From NCBI GenBank assembly GCA_004376785.1, contig SOIY01000319.1, positions 1-13,098 of the forward strand: DNA of 13,098 nucleotides, written 5' to 3'. A program made the translations under genes and the position numbers. Positions 1-5,303 of this stretch are shown here, one piece after another; the first letter of the stretch is position 1; each line of letters begins with the position of its first letter. The notes beneath the pieces are model-generated. The model was not told the origin of the DNA and made no database searches. It saw only the letters and a program-made list of their open reading frames with translations. This DNA comes from Candidatus Stahliibacteriota bacterium (lineage in GTDB: Bacteria; Hydrothermota; Tepidihabitantia; SM23-42).

Positions 1-192
1 GTATTCAATAAAACCAGCACATTTTTTTCTTTTTTCCAAATATAATAATTTAATTTTCAGATCTTCAGAAAAACGCTTTTTTAACCATTCAAGCTTTATT
101 TGATACCCTTCATTTTTTTGATTTAGAAAACACACAGGTGCATATTCTGCAATATTCTTTTGGTTTACCTCAATTAATTTTAAATCTGCCAT
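1..192 (-). CDS. GNAT-like N-acetyltransferase, N-terminal fragment (runs off the window)
   Basis: This is the first 64 codons of a minus-strand gene whose remainder lies beyond position 1. The ATG (complement of 190-192) follows a full Shine-Dalgarno, complement of 200-205 (GGAGGT), with a 7-nt spacer. The fragment begins MADLKLIEVNQKNIAEYAPV and continues through a Lys/Arg-rich helix containing LEWLKKRF to a strand ending CAGFIEY. The pattern of a substrate-side helix, then KLLYLE, then a strand with GFIEY, recalls the N-terminal half of small GNAT acetyltransferases, including those carrying a YoaP-like C-terminal domain. The acetyl-CoA-binding motif would lie in the missing part, so the family is a tentative recognition. 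The gene itself is well supported by the start context and the open frame. Confidence 0.6.
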   Translation of the reverse strand, partial: MADLKLIEVNQKNIAEYAPVCFLNQKNEGYQIKLEWLKKRFSEDLKIKLLYLEKRKKCAGFIEY

Positions 193-276
193 AATAATTA
201 CCTCCGGCTTTTTATCAAGTGTTTCATATCCAGTTTCCTCTGTTCTGATTTTTCAAATTATTAGATGGAACAATCG

Positions 277-498
277 TCATTTCCCTTGTCGATCTTTATG
301 GATATATCGTAAGTAATCAGTGAGTACATAGTGCCAAATTGCTTCTATTAAAAAAAATATTGCGAGAAATCCAAAGGCGACAGACCACCATTGCGAGGCA
401 AAATACGACCAAAGGAGAGCCATGATTATCCCTGAAATCAAATTAATTGTTCCAACTAATTCTGTGCCTGAGAATATTTCCTTCAAAAAGTTTTTCAT
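277..498 (-). CDS. Small two-helix membrane protein, function unknown
   Basis: A 73-residue protein that I do not recognise. A short amphipathic N-terminus (MKNFLKEIFSG) is followed by two hydrophobic stretches, about residues 14-34 and 38-59, separated by SQWW. A charged tail, YLRYIHKDRQGK, ends it. By the positive-inside rule, the Lys/Arg-rich tail suggests a cytoplasmic C-terminus. No Shine-Dalgarno precedes the ATG. Instead a near-consensus promoter (complement of 505-532) ends 6 nt before the start codon, so the mRNA would be leaderless or nearly so. That promoter and the clean two-helix composition are the main reasons to accept the gene. The acetyltransferase gene lies downstream on the same strand, 84 nt away, and could be co-transcribed, although it has its own strong ribosome binding site. 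Confidence 0.6.
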   Translation of the reverse strand: MKNFLKEIFSGTELVGTINLISGIIMALLWSYFASQWWSVAFGFLAIFFLIEAIWHYVLTDYLRYIHKDRQGK

Positions 499-504
499 AA
501 TCTG

Positions 505-532
505 ATTTTAGCAAAATATTTAACATTGTCAA
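505..532 (-). promoter_or_regulatory. Sigma70-type promoter for the small membrane protein
   Basis: Read on the minus strand, a perfect -35 TTGACA (complement of 527-532) is separated by 16 nt from TAAAAT (complement of 505-510), 5 of 6 matches to the -10 consensus. Only 6 nt lie between the -10 element and the ATG at 498, so the transcript would start at or very near the start codon. Confidence 0.6.
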
Positions 533-596
533 TATAAGGTTGCATGCCCAATAAACCCGGCTCCTCTTTTTTAAAAAAAACTACCCAAGATTCGAA

Positions 597-636
597 CATT
601 ATAACATTATACCATTATATCATTTTAACATTACCA
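597..636. repeat. Five tandem copies of an 8-nt unit, CATTATAN-like
   Basis: The units are CATTATAA (597-604), CATTATAC (605-612), CATTATAT (613-620), CATTTTAA (621-628) and CATTACCA (629-636). The first three differ only at the last base and the later two are degenerate. The array lies in non-coding DNA immediately before the inverted-repeat cluster at 674-841. Confidence 0.7.
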
Positions 637-673
637 GATAGGCCTCACTTCGCTCGGCACTATCTCCCCTGGG

Positions 674-841
674 ACAGCCCCTTTTATCAAAGGAACTGGG
701 TCGTATCGGTTATTATATCTATCTGAGTCCAGCCTCTTATCTGAATAATAAGGGGCTGTTGGGATTTCAATGTATTGAAATTCCAATACGATATAATGAT
801 CGAATGACTGATTTCCGGTTCGATAGTTGTACGATTGTACA
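674..841. repeat. Cluster of nested and adjacent inverted repeats in non-coding DNA
   Basis: Four inverted repeats are visible. ACAGCCCCTT (674-683) pairs perfectly with AAGGGGCTGT (750-759) across 66 nt. ATTTCAAT (764-771) pairs with ATTGAAAT (774-781) around GT. ATCGAA (799-804) pairs with TTCGAT (819-824). TGTAC (828-832) pairs with GTACA (837-841) around GATT. Open frames cross this segment on both strands, but neither has a credible start, and their peptides look like translated repeat. A dispersed repeat element or a folded non-coding RNA is possible. Nothing shows transcription. Confidence 0.5.
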
Positions 842-1002
842 CTTGTCACAATGAATTTTTGCATCTATTCTGAAATCATAGGGTATAGATTCTGGTATTT
901 TAGGAATGATAGAAATTAATTATTAAAATTTTTTGAAATTTTGGATAATTTTTTAATCCCTGTTTACCCGCAAACCATTGCAATATTTACTTAAATTAAC
1001 TC
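842..1002. other. AT-rich intergenic stretch upstream of perR
   Basis: Together with 499-841 this completes a gap of roughly 500 nt without a supported gene. This part is strongly A/T-biased, with runs of A and T between 920 and 955. It contains no open frame with a ribosome binding site and no strong inverted repeat that I can see. It probably serves as upstream promoter DNA. Confidence 0.5.
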
Positions 1003-1030
1003 TTGACAAATGGTAGTTTCTAATTATAAT
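1003..1030 (+). promoter_or_regulatory. Consensus sigma70-type promoter of perR
   Basis: TTGACA at 1003-1008 and TATAAT at 1025-1030 are both perfect consensus hexamers, with a 16-nt spacer. The predicted start of transcription falls near 1037, about 3 nt before the preferred ATG at 1040. The perR message would thus be leaderless or nearly so, which agrees with the absence of a Shine-Dalgarno. An ATG at 1010 lies inside the promoter spacer and cannot be the real start. Confidence 0.75.
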
Positions 1031-1056
1031 GATTCCATAATGAAAATGATTTCAAA
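1023..1056 (+). promoter_or_regulatory. Candidate Fur/PerR operator overlapping the perR -10 and start
   Basis: TTATAATGATT at 1024-1034 matches the left half and centre of the PerR box of Bacillus (TTATAATNATTATAA), but the right half diverges. Just downstream TGAAA-ATGA-TTTCA (1041-1054) is a perfect short inverted repeat that resembles a Fur box. Both overlap the -10 element or the start codon, as expected for autorepression. The match is partial, so this is a candidate only. Confidence 0.4.
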
Positions 1057-1498
1057 TATGGAAAGATTAAAAGATGTTCTTAAGACGAAAGATCTTAAAC
1101 CAACATACCAACGTTTAAAGATTCTCGAATATCTGGATAAACATGAAAACAGCCATCCAACTGTAGAAATGATTTACGAAACAATCTGCAGAAAGATACC
1201 CACAATGTCCATGACGACTGTCTATAATACGTTAAACGCCTTTCTTGAAAAAGGTCTTGTATCGGAAGTGACTATCACAGGAACAGAGGTCAGATATGAT
1301 TTTGTTACTGTCCCCCATCATCATTTCTTCTGTAAAAAATGTGGTAAAATTATTGATATTGATATTAAATGTGCTGTTGCAGACAAAAAGAAAATATACG
1401 GGCATAGAATAGATGAATTTCACAGATACATAAAGGGTGTTTGTAAAGATTGTCTTAAGAGCGAAAAAAATAAATCTAAACATAATAGTGATTCTTGA
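1040..1498 (+). CDS. perR: PerR-type Fur-family peroxide-sensing repressor
   Basis: A 152-residue Fur-family regulator of typical length. The N-terminal winged helix spans about residues 8-85 and includes the DNA-recognition segment MSMTTVYNTLNAF (56-68). The C-terminal dimerisation and metal domain carries two CxxC pairs, C98/C101 and C135/C138, which form the structural zinc site. The regulatory site has the PerR set: H39 in SHPT, D87 in RYDFVT, H93 and H95 in PHHHFF, and D106 in IIDID. Having Asp at position 87, the site that separates PerR (Asp) from Fur (Glu), favours peroxide sensing through metal-catalysed His oxidation. The ATG at 1040 is preferred because the longer frame starts inside the promoter; ATGs at 1046 or 1058 remain possible. 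It is likely self-regulated and probably controls the downstream stress genes, although no clear PerR boxes are visible there. Confidence 0.85.
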   Translation: MKMISNMERLKDVLKTKDLKPTYQRLKILEYLDKHENSHPTVEMIYETICRKIPTMSMTTVYNTLNAFLEKGLVSEVTITGTEVRYDFVTVPHHHFFCKKCGKIIDIDIKCAVADKKKIYGHRIDEFHRYIKGVCKDCLKSEKNKSKHNSDS

Positions 1499-1533
1499 TG
1501 TCAAAGACTTAGAGGGTTTAAGGGTTTGACATC
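1497..1533 (+). other. Perfect 9-bp inverted repeat between perR and nfu
   Basis: GATGTCAAA (1497-1505), starting inside the perR stop codon, pairs with TTTGACATC (1525-1533) across a 19-nt loop. It ends 8 nt before the nfu Shine-Dalgarno. With no U-rich tail it does not look like a standard terminator. It could be an operator, an mRNA processing or stability hairpin, or a translational control element. Confidence 0.45.
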
Positions 1534-1551
1534 TATAAAAAAGGAGGAAAT

Positions 1552-1776
1552 ATGAAAGATAAGGTCGAAAAGGTCCTAGATGAAGTAAGACCAGGTTTGC
1601 AGGCAGATGGCGGTGATGTTGAATTAGTTGATATTACCGAGGATGGCATTGTTAAAGTGAAACTGACCGGTGCGTGTGCTGGTTGTCCAATGAGCACCCT
1701 CACCCTTAAGATGGCTATTGAGAAAAGATTAAAAGAAAAAATTCCTGAAGTAAAAGCAGTAGAACAGGTATTTTAA
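1552..1776 (+). CDS. nfu: Nfu-type Fe-S carrier (NifU C-terminal domain protein)
   Basis: A 74-residue stand-alone NifU C-terminal domain. Two hallmarks of the family are present: the motif GLQADGGDVELVDI (about residues 15-28) and the CxxC pair CAGCP (C42, C45) that binds a [4Fe-4S] cluster between two subunits. Such proteins carry preassembled clusters to target enzymes. A strong Shine-Dalgarno (AAGGAGG, 1541-1547) lies 4 nt before the ATG. It sits 53 nt behind perR, consistent with protection and repair of clusters during oxidative stress. No N-terminal A-type or IscU domain is attached. The cytoplasmic IscU-like scaffold that could supply it is encoded at the far end of the window. Confidence 0.9.
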   Translation: MKDKVEKVLDEVRPGLQADGGDVELVDITEDGIVKVKLTGACAGCPMSTLTLKMAIEKRLKEKIPEVKAVEQVF

Positions 1777-1805
1777 TGAATAGGAATTCAATAAATTCCT
1801 ATTCA
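1777..1805. terminator. Strong hairpin directly after nfu
   Basis: TGAATAGGAATT (1777-1788) and AATTCCTATTCA (1794-1805) form a perfect 12-bp stem with a 5-nt loop, beginning right after the nfu stop codon. The downstream bases are AATTCTAAACC rather than a U-tract. Termination is plausible, but an mRNA 3'-end stabiliser is equally possible. Confidence 0.45.
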
Positions 1806-1811
1806 AATTCT

Positions 1812-1963
1812 AAACCCAGCCTATTTGTAATAGGCTTGGGTAAATCCTGAATTCGAAATGCTCACCCCGTTAGATATAAAGCCAATCTTTCTTCAAAATA
1901 TTTATAATGAAGTGAGGATGATTTGGTACCTATCAACTTTATGAAATTGTTTTATCTAACGGG
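1812..1963. repeat. Hairpin pair A+B, upstream copy
   Basis: Hairpin A is ACCCA-GCCTATT (1814-1825), loop TGT, AATAGGC-T-TGGGT (1829-1841), with one bulged T. Hairpin B has arms CCCGTTAGATA (1866-1876) and TATCTAACGGG (1953-1963), a perfect 11-bp match with a 76-nt loop. Related copies of both hairpins lie at 3286-3358 on the other side of the permease gene. The rest of the 261-nt gap (1964-2037) shows no further structure, and only a modest GGAG (2025-2028) before the permease ATG. Confidence 0.65.
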
Positions 1964-2037
1964 ACAGGCAAATTCAAATGTTTTAAACGTCGTTCCGCTT
2001 TGCCAGAATTATCGATATATGGTCGGAGCTTCGCATT

Positions 2038-3252
2038 ATGCTTGATACTCTTCTCAACATCCTCATCGAAGTATGGCGTCTTCTGCTCATAGTAAGTCCC
2101 TGGTTATTAATCGGACTACTTATTGCCGGTATTATCCACTCGTTTATTGGTGAGGAGTTTATCCGACGTCATTTAGGCGGTTCTGGGTTTATCCCGGTTT
2201 TGAAATCAACACTTTTTGGCATCCCACTCCCTGTATGCTCTTGTAGTGTGATCCCTATAGCTGCTGGTTTAAGAAAGGACGGCGCTTCAAAGGCATCAAC
2301 AATGGCATTCCTCGTGTCCACACCAACCACTGGTATCGATTCCCTATTTGTCACATATGCCTTTCTCGGAGGCATCTACATGATTGCAAGACCATTGGCA
2401 GCCCTTATTGCAGGACTGCTTATTGGGATACTTATCTACTCCTCGGAAAAAGAAACAGCACCTGGAGTTTCTGATCATGGAATTCATTCACATATATCCT
2501 TATCAGAAAGAATAAAACAGTCATTATATTATGGATTCAGAATTCTACCACAGGATTTAGGAAAAACCCTTATTTTTGGAATTATACTCGGTGGTCTGCT
2601 AACAGCTTTAGTCCCACAAGATATTGCGAGTGTCTATCTCTCAAACCCTTTTATTGCCTATCCTCTGATGCTTATTATTTCTGTACCGTTGTATGTATGT
2701 GCTGTTGGAACAGTTCCGATTGCTGCAGCACTTTTGACAAAGGGATTAATACCAGGTGCTGCGCTTGCTTTTCTTATCGCAGGACCTGCAACCAATACGA
2801 TAACACTCGCATTTGTCGGCAAGAAAATGGGCAAAAAGGTTTTGATCTTATACCTGATATCTATCGTGGGTATTGCAATAGTTTTTGGGATATTACTCGA
2901 TGTAATTACATCTGGAATAGAAATAAAACAGATGCTCTCTTCTGGTGGACGATTACCTTATGTGCTTCAACTGGTATGCTCCATTCTCCTTCTTATAATC
3001 ATATTTCTAAATTTCATAAAAAGAAAAAGGAAAGAGGTTGAAATGGATTATTCTTTCCTTGTTCCAAATATGACCTGTAAGCATTGTCAAATGACAATTG
3101 AACAGGCATTGAAAAAAGTTCCAGGGATTAAAAAAGTCGAGGTCTATCTTGATGAAAAATTGGTAAAAATCGACGGTGAAATTGATGAGGAAGCTGTGGT
3201 AAAACAGATACAAGATGCTGGTTATACTGTTGAAAAAAAACAAAGTGCTTGA
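2038..3252 (+). CDS. SO_0444/ArsP-like metal permease with C-terminal heavy-metal-associated domain
   Basis: A 404-residue membrane protein of the DUF318 permease family, whose members include ArsP and SO_0444-type Cu/Zn efflux transporters. Roughly 8-10 hydrophobic segments cover residues 8-327. Family motifs are visible: PVCSCSVIPIAAG (residues 65-77, with C67 and C69), STPTTGIDS (94-102), and in the second half VCAVGTVPIAAAL (220-232) and AGPATN (248-253). The internal duplication of these motifs is typical. A cytoplasmic loop holds a His cluster, DHGIHSH (146-152). Residues 337-404 form an HMA domain with the metal-binding MTCKHC (345-350). The substrate is probably a soft metal ion or metalloid; which one cannot be told from sequence. 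The start uses GGAG at 2025-2028. Its stop is followed by the second copy of the hairpin repeat. Confidence 0.85.
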   Translation: MLDTLLNILIEVWRLLLIVSPWLLIGLLIAGIIHSFIGEEFIRRHLGGSGFIPVLKSTLFGIPLPVCSCSVIPIAAGLRKDGASKASTMAFLVSTPTTGIDSLFVTYAFLGGIYMIARPLAALIAGLLIGILIYSSEKETAPGVSDHGIHSHISLSERIKQSLYYGFRILPQDLGKTLIFGIILGGLLTALVPQDIASVYLSNPFIAYPLMLIISVPLYVCAVGTVPIAAALLTKGLIPGAALAFLIAGPATNTITLAFVGKKMGKKVLILYLISIVGIAIVFGILLDVITSGIEIKQMLSSGGRLPYVLQLVCSILLLIIIFLNFIKRKRKEVEMDYSFLVPNMTCKHCQMTIEQALKKVPGIKKVEVYLDEKLVKIDGEIDEEAVVKQIQDAGYTVEKKQSA

Positions 3253-3285
3253 ACTTCGTGCTGTTGTTATTTTATTCTTTAGGTA

Positions 3286-3358
3286 TTTACCCAAGCCCAT
3301 TGCAAATGGGCTGGGTTTAGGGGTTTACCCCGTTTAGATAGTACACATCTAACGGGGT
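3286..3358. repeat. Hairpin pair A+B, downstream copy; possible terminator
   Basis: Hairpin A is ACCCA-A-GCCCATT (3289-3301), loop GCA, AATGGGC-TGGGT (3305-3316). Read in reverse complement, the copy at 1812-1843 matches it closely over 32 nt. The T:A pair of one copy is replaced by a C:G pair in the other, so pairing is preserved. Hairpin B is ACCCCGTTTAGAT (3327-3339) against ATCTAACGGGGT (3347-3358), with one bulged T and a 7-nt loop. A T-rich stretch (3368-3378) follows a few bases later, so B may terminate permease transcription ahead of the rubrerythrin operon. Confidence 0.65.
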
Positions 3359-3391
3359 TTAGGAATTTTATTTGTTTAAAGGAGGTAAATT

Positions 3392-3967
3392 ATGCAAAGC
3401 TTAAAAGGCACAAAAACAGAAAAAAACCTTTTGACTGCATTTGCAGGAGAATCACAGGCAAGAAATCGCTATACCTATTTTGCCTCAAAGGCGAAAAAAG
3501 AAGGTTATGAACAGATCTCTGGAATATTTGCAGAAACTGCAGATAACGAAAAAGAACATGCTGAAAGATTATTTAAATTCTTAGAAGGCGGTGAAGCAGA
3601 AGTTGCTGCTGCTTTCCCTGCCGGAATAATTGGCAAAACAGCAGACAATCTCAAGGCAGCTGCTGCTGGTGAAAACTATGAGCATACTACTATGTATCCA
3701 GAATTTGCAAGGGTAGCTGATGAAGAAGGATTCAACGAGATAGCGTCGGTCTTCACATCAATTGCTGTGGCTGAAAAACAACACGAAAAGCGTTATCTTG
3801 GACTACTCGAAAATATTAAAAATGGCAGAGTCTTCAAAAGAGATAAACCAATTAAATGGCGCTGCAGGAATTGTGGATATATTCATGAAGGTATTGAACC
3901 ACCAGAAGAATGTCCAGCATGTGCCCATGCAAAGGCATATTTTGAGCTTTTAGGAGAAAACTGGTGA
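3392..3967 (+). CDS. rbr: Rubrerythrin (diiron peroxidase with rubredoxin domain)
   Basis: A 191-residue protein, the same length as the Desulfovibrio enzyme. The N-terminal four-helix diiron domain carries the usual ligands: E20, E53, H56, E94, E97, E128 and H131 (motifs AGESQAR, DNEKEH, YEHTT, AEKQH). The C-terminal rubredoxin domain (about residues 155-191) has C158/C161 (CRNCGY) and C174/C177 (CPAC), with the family ending AYFELL. It reduces hydrogen peroxide to water in the cytoplasm, with electrons from a rubredoxin reductase system; the Hrb protein encoded downstream is a candidate donor. A strong AGGAGGT (3380-3386) precedes the ATG. The DUF438-hemerythrin gene follows after 19 nt, probably in the same transcript. 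Confidence 0.95.
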   Translation: MQSLKGTKTEKNLLTAFAGESQARNRYTYFASKAKKEGYEQISGIFAETADNEKEHAERLFKFLEGGEAEVAAAFPAGIIGKTADNLKAAAAGENYEHTTMYPEFARVADEEGFNEIASVFTSIAVAEKQHEKRYLGLLENIKNGRVFKRDKPIKWRCRNCGYIHEGIEPPEECPACAHAKAYFELLGENW

Positions 3968-3986
3968 GTTATACGGAGGTAAAGTT

Positions 3987-5192
3987 ATGAATGAAGTTTT
4001 TGGTGAAAATAACACTAAAAAAGAGGCCTTAAAGAAGTTAATTAAAAAATTACATGAGGGTGCAGATCTTGAGCAAGTTAAAAAAGAATTTAAGGATTCT
4101 GTTGGTGAAATATCTGTGACAGAAATATCAAAAGCCGAAGAAGAACTTATAAAAGATGGTATGGCTCCGGAAAAAATACATAAACTATGTGATGTTCATA
4201 TTGCACTTCTTCGGGAATCACTTGAAAAAGAAGAAATACTGGCTGCTCCAGGACACCCTGTACATATTCTTATGCAAGAACATAAAATTCTCTTGAAATT
4301 TGCTGATGATTTGAGAAAAATTGCACAAGAGATAAAGAATAAAGAAAAAAATGTGATTGAGCAATTAAAACATATTGAAGAACATCTCAAGGCATCACAA
4401 AGTCACTATAGCCGAGAAGAAAATGTTCTTTTTCCATATCTTGAAAAACATGGTATCACACAGCCTCCAGCAATGATGTGGATGGACCACGATAAGATAA
4501 GAGAAATTGAGAAAAATCTTTATAAAATTATTGATTCGTACGAAAAAACAGAATTTCAAGATTTTGCGAAAAACCTAAAAATATCGGCAATAGCACTGGC
4601 TGAAATGCTCTCAAACCATTTTTATAAAGAAAATCATATTCTCTTCCCTACTGCATTAAAGGTAATTACTGAGACAGAATGGAATGATATCAGAAAACAG
4701 TTTGATGAACTTGGGTATTGTTGTTTCACACCAGAACCTGCTAAGTTTGCTATGGAACAAACAGAAACGTCACCAGATAAACCTGAAGCAAAAGGTATGG
4801 TTCAGTTTGAAATGGGAAGCTTAACAAACGAAGAGATTGAAATGATTTTTAATACTCTGCCTGTGGATATTACGTTTGTTGATAAAGAAGATACAGTGCG
4901 ATACTTTAGTCAGTCTAAAGAGAGAATTTTTCCAAGAACAAAGGCACATATTGGTCTAAAAGTTCAGCAATGCCATCCTCAAAAGAGTGTACATATTGTT
5001 AATCAGATATTGGGAGATTTTAAAAACGGTAAAAAGGATAAAGCCGAGTTCTGGATCAACATGAATAACATGGTTGTCTATATAAGATATTTCCCAGTAC
5101 GCAATAAAAATGGCGATTACTTGGGTTGTTTAGAGGTTACTCAAAACATTGCTGGTATAAAAAAGATTGAAGGTGAAAAAAGATTATTGTGA
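3987..5192 (+). CDS. DUF438 + hemerythrin + PAS domain protein
   Basis: A 401-residue cytoplasmic protein with three parts. Residues about 9-80 are a DUF438 domain (KKLIKKLHEGADLEQVKKEF onward). Residues about 88-240 are a hemerythrin HHE domain with iron-binding candidates H93, H99, H140, E144, H168, H211 and E215 (HKILLKF, HYSREENVLFPYLE, MDHDKI, HFYKENHILFP). Residues about 278-395 are a PAS-like domain containing LPVDITFVDKEDTVRYFS and ending near GCLEVTQNI. Proteins of this architecture are common in anaerobes. They are generally taken as O2 or NO sensors or scavengers, but the exact role is unproven. There is no output domain such as a kinase, so any signalling would need a partner. The Shine-Dalgarno is CGGAGGT before the ATG, and a hairpin overlaps the stop codon. 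Confidence 0.85.
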   Translation: MNEVFGENNTKKEALKKLIKKLHEGADLEQVKKEFKDSVGEISVTEISKAEEELIKDGMAPEKIHKLCDVHIALLRESLEKEEILAAPGHPVHILMQEHKILLKFADDLRKIAQEIKNKEKNVIEQLKHIEEHLKASQSHYSREENVLFPYLEKHGITQPPAMMWMDHDKIREIEKNLYKIIDSYEKTEFQDFAKNLKISAIALAEMLSNHFYKENHILFPTALKVITETEWNDIRKQFDELGYCCFTPEPAKFAMEQTETSPDKPEAKGMVQFEMGSLTNEEIEMIFNTLPVDITFVDKEDTVRYFSQSKERIFPRTKAHIGLKVQQCHPQKSVHIVNQILGDFKNGKKDKAEFWINMNNMVVYIRYFPVRNKNGDYLGCLEVTQNIAGIKKIEGEKRLL

Positions 5193-5221
5193 GAGCTCTA
5201 AAAAACTATTTTTGAGCTCTC
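5191..5221. terminator. Hairpin overlapping the stop of the DUF438-hemerythrin gene
   Basis: GAGAGCTC (5191-5198) pairs with GAGCTCTC (5214-5221). An inner A5/T5 pairing extends the stem after a single bulged T. No U-tract follows, so intrinsic termination would be weak. It probably marks the end of the rubrerythrin-DUF438 transcription unit. Confidence 0.5.
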
Positions 5222-5240
5222 TCGATTACAGAGATTATAT
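5212..5240 (+). promoter_or_regulatory. Possible promoter for the hrb-fprA-hcp operon
   Basis: TTGAGC (5212-5217) and TTATAT (5235-5240) are 17 nt apart. Each is only a moderate match to consensus, and the -35 overlaps the hairpin at 5191-5221. It is the best candidate in the 111-nt gap. Confidence 0.3.
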
Positions 5241-5264
5241 AAAGATTACAGTGATTGATCAGAG

Positions 5265-5286
5265 ATTTCTGGACTTTTCCAGAAAT
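5265..5286 (+). other. Leader hairpin just upstream of the hrb ribosome binding site
   Basis: ATTTCTGGA (5265-5273) and TCCAGAAAT (5278-5286) form a perfect 9-bp stem with loop CTTT. TTTATTG and then the hrb Shine-Dalgarno (TGAGG, 5294-5298) follow. The hairpin plus short T-rich run resembles a weak intrinsic terminator or attenuator lying in the hrb leader. Confidence 0.45.
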
Positions 5287-5303
5287 TTTATTGTGAGGCA
5301 TGA

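Noticed and set aside
597..636. CRISPR array
   Set aside because: Units are 8 nt and directly adjacent without spacers; no cas gene is present.
631..864. Minus-strand open frame of 77 codons, and an overlapping plus-strand frame at 544-726
   Set aside because: No ribosome binding site for either. The peptides are translations of inverted and tandem repeats, and the composition is unlike a folded protein.
1010..1039. Longer N-terminus for the PerR-like protein starting at ATG 1010
   Set aside because: That ATG lies between the consensus -35 and -10 hexamers, so it would not be on the transcript.
1776..1850. 25-codon frame beginning at the ATG that overlaps the nfu stop
   Set aside because: It runs through two hairpin stems and looks like translated non-coding repeat, with no family resemblance and no own ribosome binding site.
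2697..3041. Overlapping plus-strand frame inside the permease gene
   Set aside because: It is out of frame with a clearly coding membrane protein and has no ribosome binding site or recognisable content.
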